Below are positions 11,903 through 23,900 of a stretch of 64,000 nt of DNA, piece by piece. This DNA comes from Quillaja saponaria. Its lineage: Eukaryota > Streptophyta > Magnoliopsida > Fabales > Quillajaceae. The stretch covers positions 15,956,994 through 16,020,993 of the forward strand of contig CM055614.1 of assembly GCA_029379385.1 (NCBI GenBank). Reading direction: 5' to 3'. How positions within the stretch are numbered: the first letter of the stretch is position 1; every line of letters starts with the position of its first letter. Made by a program: the position numbers and the translations under genes. A model generated the notes under the pieces. It saw only the letters and a program-made list of their open reading frames with translations. It ran no database searches and was not told the DNA's origin.

Positions 11903-11922
11903 TAATAACTCTGTAAAATTAT
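11903..11922 (+). repeat. 3' LTR of element A, first 20 bases
   Basis: TAATAACTCTGTAAAATTAT corresponds to TAATAACTTTGTAAAATAGA at 8215. The LTR is then interrupted by element B and continues at 18644. Confidence 0.8.
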
Positions 11923-13331
11923 TGTTGAATTTACCATGCAAATGCACATATCGTTAACAAGTAATATAGATAGAAGTAAAGTGTCGAACCCAGGAGGAAT
12001 TAGATCTAAATTACTAAGTTCTAAAATTTATTAATCTTAACTTTATCCAAACGAATGAATTTTGAGATATTTATAACTAAACTAAAGTAAGCAAATGTAA
12101 GAATGTAATGGAGAAAACCTAGAATTACAACTTCCCTTAACACTCACTTGGATTATTATTAAATTATTATGCTTAGTTATGATACCAAATTACTAACTTT
12201 AGGGTTTTTACTTAATTATAAGTATCTTTCAAATTGCTTATAATAATATCTAATTTAACCAATTCATTATATTTCTATGAGAATTAAATTAAGCTAGACA
12301 CATTAAGAATAGACCTAACAATGGCTACACAAGATCTAAAGGTATATTTCTGTCCTACATGAAATTCAAACAAGCATGTGAATGAATTCAAACAAGTGCA
12401 TTCTTATTCAAAGCTAAACTTAGATTTCCTTTGTCAAGGTTTCTCTAAATTACCAAATCAATCTAATTGGTAGCTAATCAATTAGAAGCATAAAGCATGG
12501 AATAAGATAAATAACTCATGTACTAAACCCAAAGCAATCAAATTATAATTAAAACCAAACTACATTTTGAGTTCCATTGCAATCCTAGAGAAGTAACTAC
12601 TCCATGCTACTAAAAGTAAACATGGATTTAAGCAAGAAAAACATCAAGCAAATACTAAAAGTAAAGAAGGAGTAGAATAAAGAAAACTAGAAAGATTGTC
12701 AATCTTTAAACTTTAGCTATCCTTGCTCCTTGCACTCTTGTTTGTCTCTTAATCTCCAGACTTTCTTAGCTAAACTTGTGTGTTTATATTCTCCAAGATA
12801 AACCTCTTTAAATGGGCTTTAAAATTTTCAAAAAGTAGTTAATTCGGACAAGGAATTGATCAACCACCTTAGCACTAAAATTTTGGCATCTTAGCACTGA
12901 ATATCGGATTGCAGGATCACGTTGGGAGCCCTGGCCTCAGCTTTCTGGCTCCCTAGCACCAAGTCCAGTGCCCCAGCACCAGCTTTCTACAGCCCCAGCA
13001 CCCTAGCCTCTGACTTGTTGAATTGTTGCATGATTTTAGGCACTGTGACACCCTTTTTTTGTGGCCATGGCTCCCAATGCATAGGAAATCCTTGTGACTC
13101 TAGTTTGACTTCAAAGGTATTTCCTTTAAGCATTAAAATTTCAAAACACACTAGCTAAGTTAAGAATTAATAAAATTCCTAATTAAAGGCTAAATCCTAA
13201 GCATACTCGACTAGGATTTAATACTTTAAAACAAATTACTCAACTAAGCAACAATTAAACTAAAACTTAGTAACATAGCAAATAATATTAATGAAAAGGA
13301 CATGTAATAAGGCTATTTCATAGACTTATCA
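11923..13331 (-). repeat. 3' LTR of element B
   Basis: 1409 bases, alignable throughout with 17222-18643. On the minus strand it is preceded by the polypurine tract AAGTTTGGGGGTG (13332-13344). It contains a GC-rich patch of CAGCACC/TAGCACC words at about 12860-13080. Confidence 0.9.
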
Positions 13332-14800
13332 CACCCCCAAACTTAAAGGTTTTGCTAGTCCCCTAGCAAAAGAAAAACTAAGGCATAAACAAAAATGACT
13401 AGCCAAAGATGCATCACACTAACATAATGATATCCCAAAAATATTCTTAAAAGTTTCACATAACCTTTAACTAAATGTCAACCATAGGTATTATTCAACT
13501 TCATATTTCAATTCAAAAGCAACAAATTCAAATGGATTCCAATGTCTGTGTGTAAGATCTTTTAACAAAGAATGCATGCAATCTAGATAAGTTTATCACT
13601 AAGTAAATCCAAACTTAGCACTCAAACCCCATTAGTTTGCTTTTCAACTCTATTTCCACTAATGTAGACTCAACTAAGTCAAGAATCAGTAGATCTTTAT
13701 TCAGCTTGTAATATAGGCTACGGTAAAGGTATGATAAAAGTAAATTGTAAGGCTTAAATTACTCTAAGCATTTAGATCATTTTAGACCTTTGAAGAGTTC
13801 TTCTCACAACCCAAGAAATATCCACTTCGGATACTTTTTTCTTTTCTACAACTTCATGTCTTTTTTTACTTGGCTTAGCTTTTTCTTTTGCCTGCTTCTT
13901 TTTTTTTTTTAACTCTTATCACACCCCCAAACTTATTTCTTTTTATTATGAATAAAGAGTGATCAAGAGGTATAAAGATAGACTCTCTTTTTTTCTTCCT
14001 TTTTTTCTATAACTCTAACCTTTCTTCCTTTTCTTAGCAGAGCTCAATATATTCAAAATGATCAATATGCCTAAGAGTAAGGGTTCAAAACTAGAATTTA
14101 AAAGAATGATTAGGCAAAAATTTGTGGGTGTCAAAGAAAAGGCAATATAGGCTCAATAGGCTAACTAGGCATATAATATAAAAATATAGTTAGCTTAAAA
14201 AGGCTTAAACAGTCCAAAGATGGCCCTAAATCATGTCTTTAACTTAGTTTTAGTCTAAGAGTTCTCCTCAAGAGAGAATTAAACAAATTATAAGGTTCCT
14301 ACATTAATATAAACTTTCTAAACATAAACAGTCTCTAAATAAGCAACACAATCCCAAGAAAAAGATCAAGTGTATAATATGTATTGAAAATCACATCCTA
14401 TAATGCTACTAACCCAAGAATTTAAACATAAATGTCAAACATCACATGAAAACTAAAATTTTATCATAGAATGTGGAGATTTTATCATAAAAGCATAATA
14501 ACATCATGACTAACTAACAACCTAAAAACATAAGCACACCAATAAAACCCTCCCCCAAACTTAAGACTAATATTATCCCCAACGAGTAAAATAAATAAAG
14601 GATAAGGATAGAAAGAATCCCTTGCATTGAAGCAAGGTGGAAAGCTCACTAATCCTTAGCCTTGTTAATAGTGCCTAAGTTCGTAGAAGGTAAAAAATGA
14701 TAAACTTGCAAAAATAACAAAGAACATTTAATAAAAACTAAAACAAAAAAGAAAAAAGAAAAGTTTAGAAACTCAGATTACCTCCTAAGAAGTGCTTGAT
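13332..14800 (-). other. Element B 3' non-coding region
   Basis: No coding frame survives. There are long pyrimidine runs on the + strand (13830-14035) and a second internal copy of the polypurine-like word (CACCCCCAAACTT on + at about 13922). At about 14775-14810 lies the reverse of the ATCAAGCACTTCTTAGGAGG motif that marks the end of pol in element C, so pol was deleted upstream of it. Confidence 0.6.
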
Positions 14801-14807
14801 TTATAGT

Positions 14808-15310
14808 TGTCAGCTTGACTTTTGCATTTTTAGCCCTTATCCTCCAAAGCAATAGAGGTCTTATCTTTCAAAGAGTGCTTGAACCTCTCTCAGTTCCTCT
14901 TGTATGTCCTCCTTGAGCTTGCATTGGCCAACTCATTCATGCCACCAATTAGTATCAAGGATTTATCATAAAGAATATTCAACTTTTGATTTCTTTCTTT
15001 AGTGGCTTCATGCACCACTTCAATGGCATAGCACTCCTCATATTCGGAATGAAGATTCATAGCCTTAATGACACAGAACTTCACTTCTTAGTCTTGAACT
15101 CTCATAGTAAGTTCTCATTTTTGCACATCTAGTGAGAGTTCTACCAGTTGCAAGGAACGGTCTCCCCAATATTATGGGAATTTCTTTGTCTTTCTCCATG
15201 TCAAGGATGAGGAAGTCAGCTGGAAATATTGGCTTATCCACCTTGACTAGGACATCTTTAATTATTCTCCTTAGATAAGTTTGTGACCGATCCACAAGTT
15301 ACAAGGTCAC
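14808..15310 (-). pseudogene. Element B aspartic protease C-terminal part
   Basis: Reading on the minus strand gives a protease segment [20 protein letters not shown] followed by LATGRTL. This is the flap-to-C-terminus part of plant Gypsy retropepsins, which process the Gag-Pol polyprotein. After a frameshift near 15070 it continues into the linker normally leading to RT (YEECYAIEVV), then stops near 14890. The active-site DLGAS block expected upstream is not intact here. RT does not follow. Confidence 0.7.
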
Positions 15311-15542
15311 CTTGGTGGGCTTAATTTTCTCCTTTTAAGACCAAGCTTGTGAAATATAGAGTAAGGCATCAAGTTGATACTTGTTCTTAAATCACATAAA
15401 GTACTCCCACAAAATGAAGTGCCAATAGAAATAGGAATATTGAAACTACCTAGATATTTAAGCTTTGGTGGTAGTTTCTTTTTAAGGATGGTACTACACT
15501 ATTTAGTTAAAGGCAACCATCTCATTATCCTCTATCCTTTGC
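15311..15542 (-). pseudogene. Element B gag-protease linker, degenerate
   Basis: Broken frames between the gag-like and protease-like parts. The expected active-site region of the protease (Asp-Leu-Gly-Ala-Ser type) should lie here and is scrambled by frame changes. Confidence 0.45.
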
Positions 15543-16992
15543 TTACTTGGACAAGACGTCCTTCATGAACTTAACATAAGTAGGCATTTGTTCAAGAGCT
15601 TCAATGAATGGAATATTGATATGAAGCTTCTTGAATAACTTTAGAAATCTCTTGAACTGTATGTCAGGTTTTGGCTTTTGGAAGCTTTGAGGAAAAGGTA
15701 GAGGTAGATGTGAATAAGTCTTCTCTTTTGGAGCTTCTACCTCTTTACCACTCCTCAAAGTGATAGTCTTGCAATGCTCCAAGTTTGGACCTCCCTCTCT
15801 TGGGTTTGGCTCAATATCATTAGGTAGAGTACCTTAAGGACTGCTTGTGAGAGCATTAGGCCAGTTGACCTATTTGATTCTCAAGGGTCCTTGGTGATGT
15901 CGCTTGACTTTGAATAGTAGAGTTCGTCTTAGACATGTATTCATGAACATGTCTTCAATGTTTGGCTTCTTTTCAAGAGCAACCACTCTTTGTTGTGCTT
16001 GAAAACCCTGTGGATAAGTGGGTTTTGCTTAATGAGATTGCCCTTGATTGCTCTAAGAAAAATTTGGGTGGCTTTTCCACCCAGAATTATGGTTGTTTGA
16101 GTAAGGATTGTTATTGAGCTGCCTATTGTAGTTGCCCAAATAATTTGCTAATTCAATATTATTTAGGCTAAGTTCCTTGAATGGCCATCCCCAAAAATCT
16201 CACAAGCCATGACTTGGCTTTTGTTTGGTTGCATCCCAAGAGCGTCAATCTTCTTAGATAAGACCACCACTTGTGTAGTTAATAGTGTAATGTTATCCAA
16301 CTCATGAATTCCAGCTACTCTTCGAGTTGCTAACCTTTCAAAAGGCCATTGATAATTGTTGGAGGCCATCTCTTCCAATAATTTGAAAGCTTCATCAACG
16401 GACTTCCACATGAATGCTCCTCTAGCTGCCACATTAATTGTGGTCCTTGTTTAGTGTACCAACCTATTATAAAAGATTTGTACTTGTAGCCATGTTGGTA
16501 GACCATGATAGGGACATCTTCTAAGCAACTCCTTGAATCTTTCCCAAGCAGCATATAAGGACTCCGACTCTAATTGCATCAATGAAGTGATATCATTCTT
16601 CAATTTCACTGTCTTGGCCGGTGGAAAGAACTTGGCTAAGAATTTTTGAGCTAAGCCTTCCCACATTGTAATTGAGTTAGATGGGAGTGCTAGCAGCCAA
16701 CTCTTTACTACATCTTAAAGTGAGAAAGGAAAGAGGTGCAACAGTAGTGCATCATCTGAAACTCCGTTGATCTTAAAAGTGTCATAAAGCTCTAGAAAGC
16801 TTAGTATGTGGGAGTTTGGATCATCATTTGGTAATCCAGCAAATTAATTCATTTTTGAATCATATGGATTTGGTCGGGCTTGATCTCGAAATTGTTGGCT
16901 TGAATAGGCAACCTTAGGATACTCAAATTGAGGTCTTGCACAAGAGGGACTGCATAATCTCCCAAGTCCTTAGGTTCATGATTTGTAGCCAT
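15543..16992 (-). pseudogene. Element B gag remnant
   Basis: The ATG at 16992 (minus) begins MATNHEPKDLGDYAVPLVQD, matching the gag start of element C (MANDQE at 28378). Downstream are WEGLAQKFLAKFFPPAKTVK and LYAAWERFKELLRRCPYHGL, with WLQVQIFYNRLVH, the core of the retrotransposon gag family. Then come KSVDEAFKLLEEMASNNYQW and a C-terminal part ending in ALEQMPTYVKFMKDVLSK near 15543. Stops and frameshifts occur throughout (for example near 16850, 16665 and 16450). Gag would form the particle; this copy retains nearly full length but is broken. Confidence 0.8.
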
Positions 16993-17193
16993 AGCTGGCT
17001 CTTAATTCGAAGCTTATGACTTTTCTTTCCTTAGTCTTCAATATGTACTATCGATCTCAGGATCAAAATGAACAAGTTCCAAGCTTCGAGTTTGTCGCAT
17101 GCATAATCAAGAGTACCTGAAAAGTAAACAAAAAAGAAAGTTTGAATTAAAACTAGAATTGACTGGTATTAATATTAACAAATATTAAATTAA

Positions 17194-17212
17194 TTCCCCA
17201 GCAACGGTGCCA
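17194..17212 (-). other. Element B primer-binding site, Asp tRNA type
   Basis: On the minus strand TGGCACCGTTGCTGGGGAA follows the 5' LTR by ten bases. It is close to the tRNA-Asp complement TGGCGCCGTTGCCGGG. Confidence 0.8.
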
Positions 17213-17221
17213 AAAACTTGT

Positions 17222-18643
17222 TGTTGGATTTACCACGCAAGTGCACATATAATTAACAAGTAATATAGATAGAAGTAGAGTGTCGAACCCACGAGAAATT
17301 AGATCTAACAATTGCTAAGTACTAAAATTTACCAATCCTAACTTTATCCAAACGAATGAATTTTGAGAGATTTATAATAACTAAACTAAACAAGCAAACA
17401 CAATAATATAATGGAGAAAACCTAGAATTACAACTTCCCTTAACACTCACTTTGATTATTATTATATTCTAATGCTTAGTTATGATACCAAATTACTAAC
17501 CTAGGGTTCTTACTTAATTATAAGTGTCTTTTGAATTGCTTATAATAATATCTAACTTAACCAATTCACTATATTTCTATGAGAATCGAATTAAGCTAGA
17601 TTTATTAAGAATAAACGTACAATGGCTACTCAAGGTATGAGGTATATTTCTATCGTACATATAAATCAAATTCAAACAAGCATGTGAATGAATTCAAACA
17701 AGTGCTATCTTATTCAAAGCTAAACCTAGATTTCCTTTGTCAAGGTTCCTCTAAATTATCAAATCAATCTAATTGGTAACTAATCAAGTAGAAGCATTAA
17801 GCATATAATAAGATAAATAACTCATGTACTAAATCCTTAAGAAATCAAATTATAACATAAAACCAAATTACATGTTGAGTTCCATTGCAATCCTAGAGAA
17901 GTAACTACTCCATGCTACTTAATGTAAACTTGGATATAAGCAATAAAAATATCAAGCAAATACAAGAAAATAAAGAAGGAATAGAATAAAGAAAACTATA
18001 AAGATCATCAATCTTCAACCTTTAGCTATCATTGCTCCTTGCACTCTTGTTTATCTCTTAAATCTCTAAACTTTCTTAGCTTAAACTTGTGTATTTATAT
18101 TCTCCAACATAAACCTCTTCAAATAGGCTTCAAAACCCTCAAAAAGAAGTCAATTAAGACTAGGAATTAATCCAGCACCCTAGCACTGAAGTTTTTGTGC
18201 CTCAACATTGAAAATAAGATTGCAGGATCACGTTGGGTATCCCAGCTATAGCTTTCTGGCTCCCCAGCACCAGGTCCAATGCCCCAACACTAACTTTCTG
18301 CAGCCTCAGCACCCTAATCTCTAACTTGTTGAATTGTTGCATGATTTTAGGTGCTATGGCGCCCTTTTTACGCGGCTATGGCACCCGATGCATAAGAAAT
18401 GTTTCTTTGACTCCAATTTGACTTCAAAAGGCTTTCCTTTAAGCATTAAACCTTCAGAACACATAAACTAAGTTAAGAATCAATAAAATTCCTAATTAAA
18501 GTCTAAATCCTAAGCATACTCAACTAAGATTCAACACTTTAAAAAAAATGACTCAACTAAGCAATAATTAAACTAAAACTCAATAACATAGCAACTAATA
18601 TGAATGAAAAAGATAAGTAATAAGGCTATTTCATAGACTTATC
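17222..18643 (-). repeat. 5' LTR of element B
   Basis: 1422 bases, the partner of 11923-13331. Its + strand left end TGTTGGATTTACC is the complement of the LTR 3' end, and its right end GACTTATCA the complement of the LTR start. Confidence 0.9.
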
Positions 18644-19750
18644 AAAAATATATTTATACATATCTATTTTATTAATATTATTAGCTATGTTCTAGAGTTT
18701 TAGCTATGTTAGGGGTGTGTTTAAAGGTTTAATGCAAGAATGAGCCCTATTGAACGTTAATTTGGAAGATAATTAGTATTCCTTCTTCAAATTGAACTCA
18801 AATTGACGGTTTTAAAGCCTAGAAAAGAGGGAATAGTTTGAGGATTTAAAGCGCACAGTTAAACTGAGTTTTTCTAAATCTAAAGGAAGCCATCAAGGGT
18901 GCAAGAATGCAAGAGGAGCTGGGATGAGAATTGATTGAAAATTGACAAACTTCTAGTTTTCTTTTATTCTTGCCTCTCTTTTTGTTTTTCTTATATTTAC
19001 TTTGATAGTGATTTTATTTGAGTTTATTTTTACACTATGTAGCATAAACTAATTTATTATCAAAGATAAATCGAACTCAAAATGTAGCTTGATAGTTTTT
19101 GTTATTTATTGATATCTTAGGGTTTGATAATTGAATTACTTATTTCATTATATGCTTAATGCTTCTAGTTAATTAGCTACCAATTAGATTGGTGTAGTAA
19201 CCTAAATAAACTTGGAAAAAGGGAGTCTGGTTTTAGTCTTTGATTGAATTAGCACAAGATTGAATTCATTTACATGCTTGTTGAGTTTGATTTGTATATA
19301 GGATAGAAATATAGCTATATGTCTTATGTAGCCAATTTAGGTCTAATTTTAATGAGTGTTGATTAACTTAATTCTCATAGGAAAATATTGAATTAGTTAA
19401 GCAAGATATAAATTTATAAGACATAGTAATATGCTTATAATTGAATTAGAACCCTAGGTTAATAATTCGATAATATAACTAAGCATGATAAGATAATAAT
19501 AAGTCAAGCGAAGTATTGAGGAAATTGTAATTCTAGACCTTTATCAATTGTATTTTCTAGTTTAATTTGTCATTAGTTAGGTTTAGTTTATTATTATTAG
19601 GTTTGCATATTAATTTGGTTGTTTGAATAACACTGGGATTATGTTAATTTTGGTACTTAGTTGAATATTAGTTGCAACTTCTCGTAAGATCGACACTCTA
19701 CTTTCACTAGTTAACAATATGTGCACTTGAATAGTTGAAAATTGACAACA
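18644..19750 (+). repeat. 3' LTR of element A, main part
   Basis: It continues the LTR interrupted at 11922 and matches 8235-9454 (for example TTAATATTATTAGCTATGTT, CTTGTTGAGTTTGATTTGTA). It ends TTGACAACA at 19750. Confidence 0.85.
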
Positions 19751-19924
19751 TATGCTAAACAATCAAACTAGCTAAGTGAGGAAAGCTTCAAGAGGTTAGT
19801 TTTTATCTTTGCTTTTGTAATATATATATATATATATATATAGTTGAATACCTAGGTTCTTAGTTAGGAAAAATTTCGATTCTATTGTGCATGCATGTGA
19901 TGCATGACCCTATATTTCCCAACA
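19751..19924 (+). repeat. 3' LTR of Copia, right half
   Basis: GCTAAACAATCAAACTAGCT continues what was broken at 8214. The segment then follows positions 130-290 of the 5' LTR, including a longer (TA)n run, and ends CCCAACA at 19924. Confidence 0.85.
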
Positions 19925-20007
19925 TGATGGTGTAAGTAAGCAAAATTATAACTAAAAGAATTCACAGAAGGGGATTAGGTATATCTTAAGCTACAACCCT
20001 ATAGACA
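19925..20007 (+). pseudogene. G0 chromovirus integrase C-terminal fragment 1
   Basis: Translation gives EFTEGD, a stop, then VYLKLQPYRQ. This is the highly conserved block near the integrase C-terminus of plant Ty3/Gypsy chromoviruses (GDWVYLKLQPYRQ type; the stop replaces the Trp). It is bounded on the left by the end of the Copia element and on the right by a solo LTR, and continues in the same frame at 23249. The rest of G0 pol and gag lies left of the window. Confidence 0.75.
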
Positions 20008-21593
20008 TGTCACACCCCTCATGGAGGCATGATTGATTAGAAGATTGGATAACCAAGACTTTCCCACAACTGAATACATATAACTCTTAAACAATTATAT
20101 TTAAAACCAAGAAAAACTTTACTGAATTAAATTGAAAACATAAACTTATTGAACATATAACATTTACTGAAAATTTTGGCAAAGGTTCCCTGCAATGTGG
20201 AACATGCCTATATAATATAAACAACACATACTCATGTTTTTGCACAATAATAATAACAACAACAAAGATAACAAGGGAGCTCCACTCCATCCACATAAAA
20301 GAAAAAACACTAAAACAATAACAAACAACTAGACTATTACATAACACAAAATCGGACACTCTATAGCTCAAGCGTGACTGTAAACTTTCATTCTGGACTT
20401 CAAGTATGAGATTCCGAATTTAACTTGCCTCTAAACACTCGGCAAGCCTAGTATCAGTAATTGCTATCCCTTGAGATCCTATTACTAAAAAGAATATCAA
20501 CAAAAGAGGGGTGAGTCTTCGTATTCAGTGAGTGAAAAATCTTACCCTAAGGGTACTAGTATCAATCAAAGCATAAGAACACATATTATTAGTTAATCTC
20601 ATGTAAACATATTCATGTCTTACTTCAACATTACACACACATACTTGTAGTCATCATAAAATCACAATGCACAAGATATACAAAGCAATTGAAATACTCA
20701 AAATTCACGATTCAAACTAAACAATCCAAACATACAAAACATATAAAGGGCCAACTGAGTAACTCAGCTTCGCCTAGCAAATATCTCCCCTCACAGAGAA
20801 TTTACAATTTTGCACAACAGGTTGTTCTCCTTACACAATCCATCCTACTGGGGCTGAGCACTCAATTCGTTTAAAACACTAATCAGAATCAGAATATCAA
20901 ATCATAACATCCTAGGTGTACCTGGATTTCAATTTCGGAAGTAAAAATCATTTCAAAGAAAAATCCATTTTGTTGGCTCTTATCAACCAAAACAATTTTG
21001 AACCATCAAATATAATTCAATGAAACAATACACATGCTTATTTTTCCAATAAAATATATTCAAATACATATACAAGTACACATAATAATCTAGCAACCAA
21101 AGGGTAGCAATTAGCCATTCATCTGTTACCAATTTTATTCATCACTCACTCTAGAGTTTATATGCATTGTTGGCTCAACCACATATGCCGAAGCTGAAAA
21201 TCATAAATTTATATGTTATTTAGAATAATCATTTCACAATTAATTCTATGATTCCTCAATCCAATATCTATATATAACATATTACTTGATAACTAATTCC
21301 TCTTAATATTTTATCGAGTATCTTAAAAGTATATTTCATTTCCTTAGATACATATGCATGTATGTTTATACATGCACCAAGAAATCTTATACAATCTATT
21401 AATTCAACTTCACTTATACTTTAATTTTTAAGTTTACTATTAATAATTAATTTACATGTCTTCTAATTAACTATTTAATTAATGAAACTTGGGTAAATAA
21501 ATTTTGATACCTATATTAATATTTTTAATTCTTTCTAGGCATAAGGGCGAATACTTTGAAAACATATTAAATTTCTTTTAGTATTTGCATACT

Positions 21594-21628
<35 letters not shown>

Positions 21629-23243
21629 CCATCAAGAAATTCCATATAACTCTTCCATTCCTATTGCACACACTTCAACATTGAGTTTCAATTAAACTAA
21701 TTATTTAAAAATTCAATGAACTTAAAGTGTTCAATTCATATATGTTAATTTGAATTAAAAACTTTCTATATTCCAACTCCAACTTGTAGCTTCAAAGTAA
21801 AAGAAATATATTTTGTGAATTCAATTTTAATAACTTAGTTGTCACTTACTAATAGTTGATCTTATTTCCAAATTAGAAGTTTTTATATGTGTGTGAACCG
21901 TGAACCATTGGATGTTGTTATAATTTGTCTCTTTGGTGCTATACACTTGGCTATAGCAATACATGATCATAAGTCCTTGTTCTTTTACTCAAAGATATAA
22001 TAGACTTTAATAATAAAGTTTAATGTCTTGTACCTTTTGTTCACTACTTTATAATTCAGGCTCACAAGGGTGACAGGGTCAGTGTACACTATCGGGGAAA
22101 ACTCACTAATGGGACCATCTTTGATTCTAGTCTTTTATATATATATTCTTGTTAGTTAGTGAGTTAAATTAAGATTTAATTAGGTCAAACTAAAAGATAT
22201 AGATATATATATATATATATATACCTAACAAGTAAACCTATAATGTCCTAAATCCATATTCAACTACCCAATAAAACCCATAACTAAACTTATTTATTAA
22301 ACTCCCTTACCTTTGCCACTTTGACTTAAGGAGCAGCCAACCCCAAAATTAACTACACGGTGGAAGAAGGCTTCCTTTTTGCTGCTACTGCTACCACTTT
22401 CACAGTACAAAGCTGCTTGGCTTGACTAAACAAAGAGATAAATGGCAAGGTGGAAGCAGAATTAGAAAAAGGTAGCAAGATGGCTACCATGAAAAGACTT
22501 GGAACAAAACCGCAGCTCTCGGTTGCTTTGTAATTTTAGATTGAGCAAGCTGAAGTAAGGTAACGGGTTAGAAAAGGAAAGATATGGCTTGGAAGGCTTT
22601 AATAGAAGCAGTTGAAGGTGTTGATAAAGCAGCTAAATATCATACTCGATGGAATGAAAAACAACACTAAGAAATCAAAAACTAGGAGCAAGAAAGAAGG
22701 GTTGAAAATCAAAGCATGAAGAAGCCAATATGTCATAGTTCCAGCTTCCCAAATTTGTGCCAAAATCAGAGAAAACCAAAGCTATCCTCCATGTCTAAGG
22801 TAAGGAATTGAAGGCTCCTAACTCTCCCTTAAGGAACTCAAAGATGCAGGGGATGAAAGCAAAGAAAACAGAGAACTAAAGGCAAATAAAAAGAGACCAA
22901 TGGTGGTGCACTTATGGAACAATTTGGTCCATAGGATAAAAAAATAGAACCAAAGAAATGACAAAAAAAAGAAAAAAAAAAGAGTGAGACAAAACTAAAT
23001 GAAGTCAAAGTCATTCAAAAGTATGGTAGGCTTCAAATTTTGATGTATATATATATATATATACCTTAATTCTTTTATCACTTTAATTCACTTAGTCTAA
23101 GAATATTTTTATTTACTTTACAACAAGTTATACAAAAAAAAAAAAAATTATAACGCATACTAAGATAACAATTTATAACAAGTCTTTTTAAAAAAATTGT
23201 ACATTATGTTTAAAACTCAACTTTACATTATCGGGTTATGGCA
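20008..23243 (+). mobile_element. Solo LTR (3.2 kb, Gypsy type) inserted in G0 pol
   Basis: It begins TGTCACACCCC and ends CGGGTTATGGCA (degraded TGTGACA). It is flanked by AGACA (20003-20007) and GGACA (23244-23248), a five-base target duplication with one mismatch. Joining the flanks keeps the G0 integrase reading frame, which independently supports the boundaries. Inside are (TA)n runs (21598-21628, 22200-22222, 23045-23062) and AGGGGTGAGTCTTCGTATTC near 20507, similar to text in long Gypsy LTRs. No internal coding region or primer site is present, so it arose by LTR-LTR recombination. Small open frames inside are chance. Confidence 0.8.
21598..21628. repeat. (TA)n microsatellite in solo LTR
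   Basis: About 15 uninterrupted TA units. Confidence 0.9.
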
Positions 23244-23248
23244 GGACA

Positions 23249-23519
23249 ACTTTCCATGGCCAATAAGTAGTTCCACAAGCTGTCTTACAAATACAAATGG
23301 TCATACTAGGTGATCAAGAGGATTGACAAGGTAACCTATCAATTAGACCTATGCAGTCTTAAAATCCACCCTATCTTCCACATACCTCAGCTAAAGATGC
23401 AAATTAGCAACACTTAGACACAAGTGGAATTACCAAAATTCTCTGAGGATAGCATCATTGTGTTACAACCTATTCCCATTATTGACAAGAAGAATAACAG
23501 GGTTGTCAACCAATTGTTG
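23249..23519 (+). pseudogene. G0 chromovirus integrase C-terminus and start of chromodomain-like tail, fragment 2
   Basis: The frame left at 20007 resumes. Readable blocks are VIKRIDKVTYQLDL and LKIHPIFHIPQLK, the integrase GPY/F-type end (KVAYQLELP and HPVFHVSQLK in relatives). Then come SEDSIIVLQPIPIIDKKNNR and VVNQLL, the linker and first strand of the chromodomain-like tail seen in plant chromoviruses, which is thought to steer insertion to heterochromatin. Four in-frame stops are present. The domain is cut in two by the CACTA element and resumes at 37651. Confidence 0.8.
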
Positions 23520-23900
23520 TAGTACAAGAAAACATGTTTTAGCAACCACCAAAATGGGTCACTAATTTAGTGGCAAATAAGGTTAGCAACCGAATTTCCA
23601 ACCAAAAGTGTTTTTAGCAAAAACATAGGTGGCTAAAGCAACCAAATGCAATTTCGGTCTCTATTTGCAACAAAATTTTGGTTGCTAAAATTTCAAATCT
23701 TGGTTGCTAATTTGGTATTTTCAATTGAATTTTTTAATTTTAGCTTCTGAAATTCACTTTCAAAATCAATTGCTAATGTTTGGCTTATCTAGAAAAAAAT
23801 ATTCGTTGCAAATTCAGTTGTAAATTTGGATAAAAAGAATTGTGAAAATTTGGTTGTAAAATCAATTGTTAAAATTAATTTAAATTATTTTTCATAAATT
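23520..23900. repeat. CACTA left subterminal repeat region
   Basis: Many degenerate copies of TTAGCAACC/GGTTGCTAA in both orientations, the type of array to which CACTA TNPA proteins bind. The matching array at the other end is about 37290-37640. Confidence 0.65.

Larger units (their letters stand above)
11923..18643 (-). mobile_element. Gypsy (Athila-like) element B, gag-only, inserted in element A 3' LTR
   Basis: A 6.7-kb minus-strand element with two LTRs (17222-18643 and 11923-13331) of about 1.41-1.42 kb. On the minus strand each starts TGATAAGTCTATGAAATAGC and ends in CAACA. AAAAT beside both junctions (11915-11919, 18644-18648) is the likely target duplication. The internal region carries an Asp-type primer site, gag, a protease and a polypurine tract, but no RT, RNase H or integrase. 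It is therefore structurally a gag-protease-only, non-autonomous element. Confidence 0.9.
8215..19750 (+). mobile_element. Gypsy (Athila-like) element A, non-autonomous, inserted in Copia 3' LTR
   Basis: The left LTR is 8215-9454; the right LTR is split into 11903-11922 and 18644-19750 by element B. The LTR starts with TAATAACT (degraded TGATAACT) and ends in GATAACA or GACAACA. Flanks CTTGC and TATGC are a degraded target duplication; the uninterrupted Copia LTR copy reads CCTGC at that place. The internal region (9455-11902) holds an Asp-tRNA primer site, a gag remnant and the 3' non-coding part only. No protease, RT or integrase is recognisable, so it is a deletion derivative needing an autonomous partner. 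Confidence 0.85.
1..19924 (+). mobile_element. Ty1/Copia LTR retrotransposon, degenerate, 5' end outside window
   Basis: The partial left LTR (1-290) is repeated in two halves at about 7695-8214 and 19751-19924. Both copies share the block with TTTATGGAGTAACTCCAAGC and end in CCAACA or CCCAACA. A Met-tRNA-like primer site follows the left LTR. Between the LTRs come Copia-order remnants: gag, GAG pre-integrase, integrase, reverse transcriptase. The protease and most of RT/RNase H are deleted, and all frames carry stops. Elements D, A and B are nested inside. The right end (19924) abuts G0 integrase sequence, so this Copia element inserted into G0 pol. The 5' LTR start lies left of the window, so its target duplication cannot be checked. 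Confidence 0.87.

Noticed and set aside
12922..13158. Pro/Ser-rich + strand frame, with a near copy at 18233-18421
   Set aside because: Both are antisense readings of the GC-rich word block in the two LTRs of element B.
20087..20371. 94-residue hydrophobic minus-strand frame
   Set aside because: It lies wholly within the 3.2-kb solo LTR; no family features.
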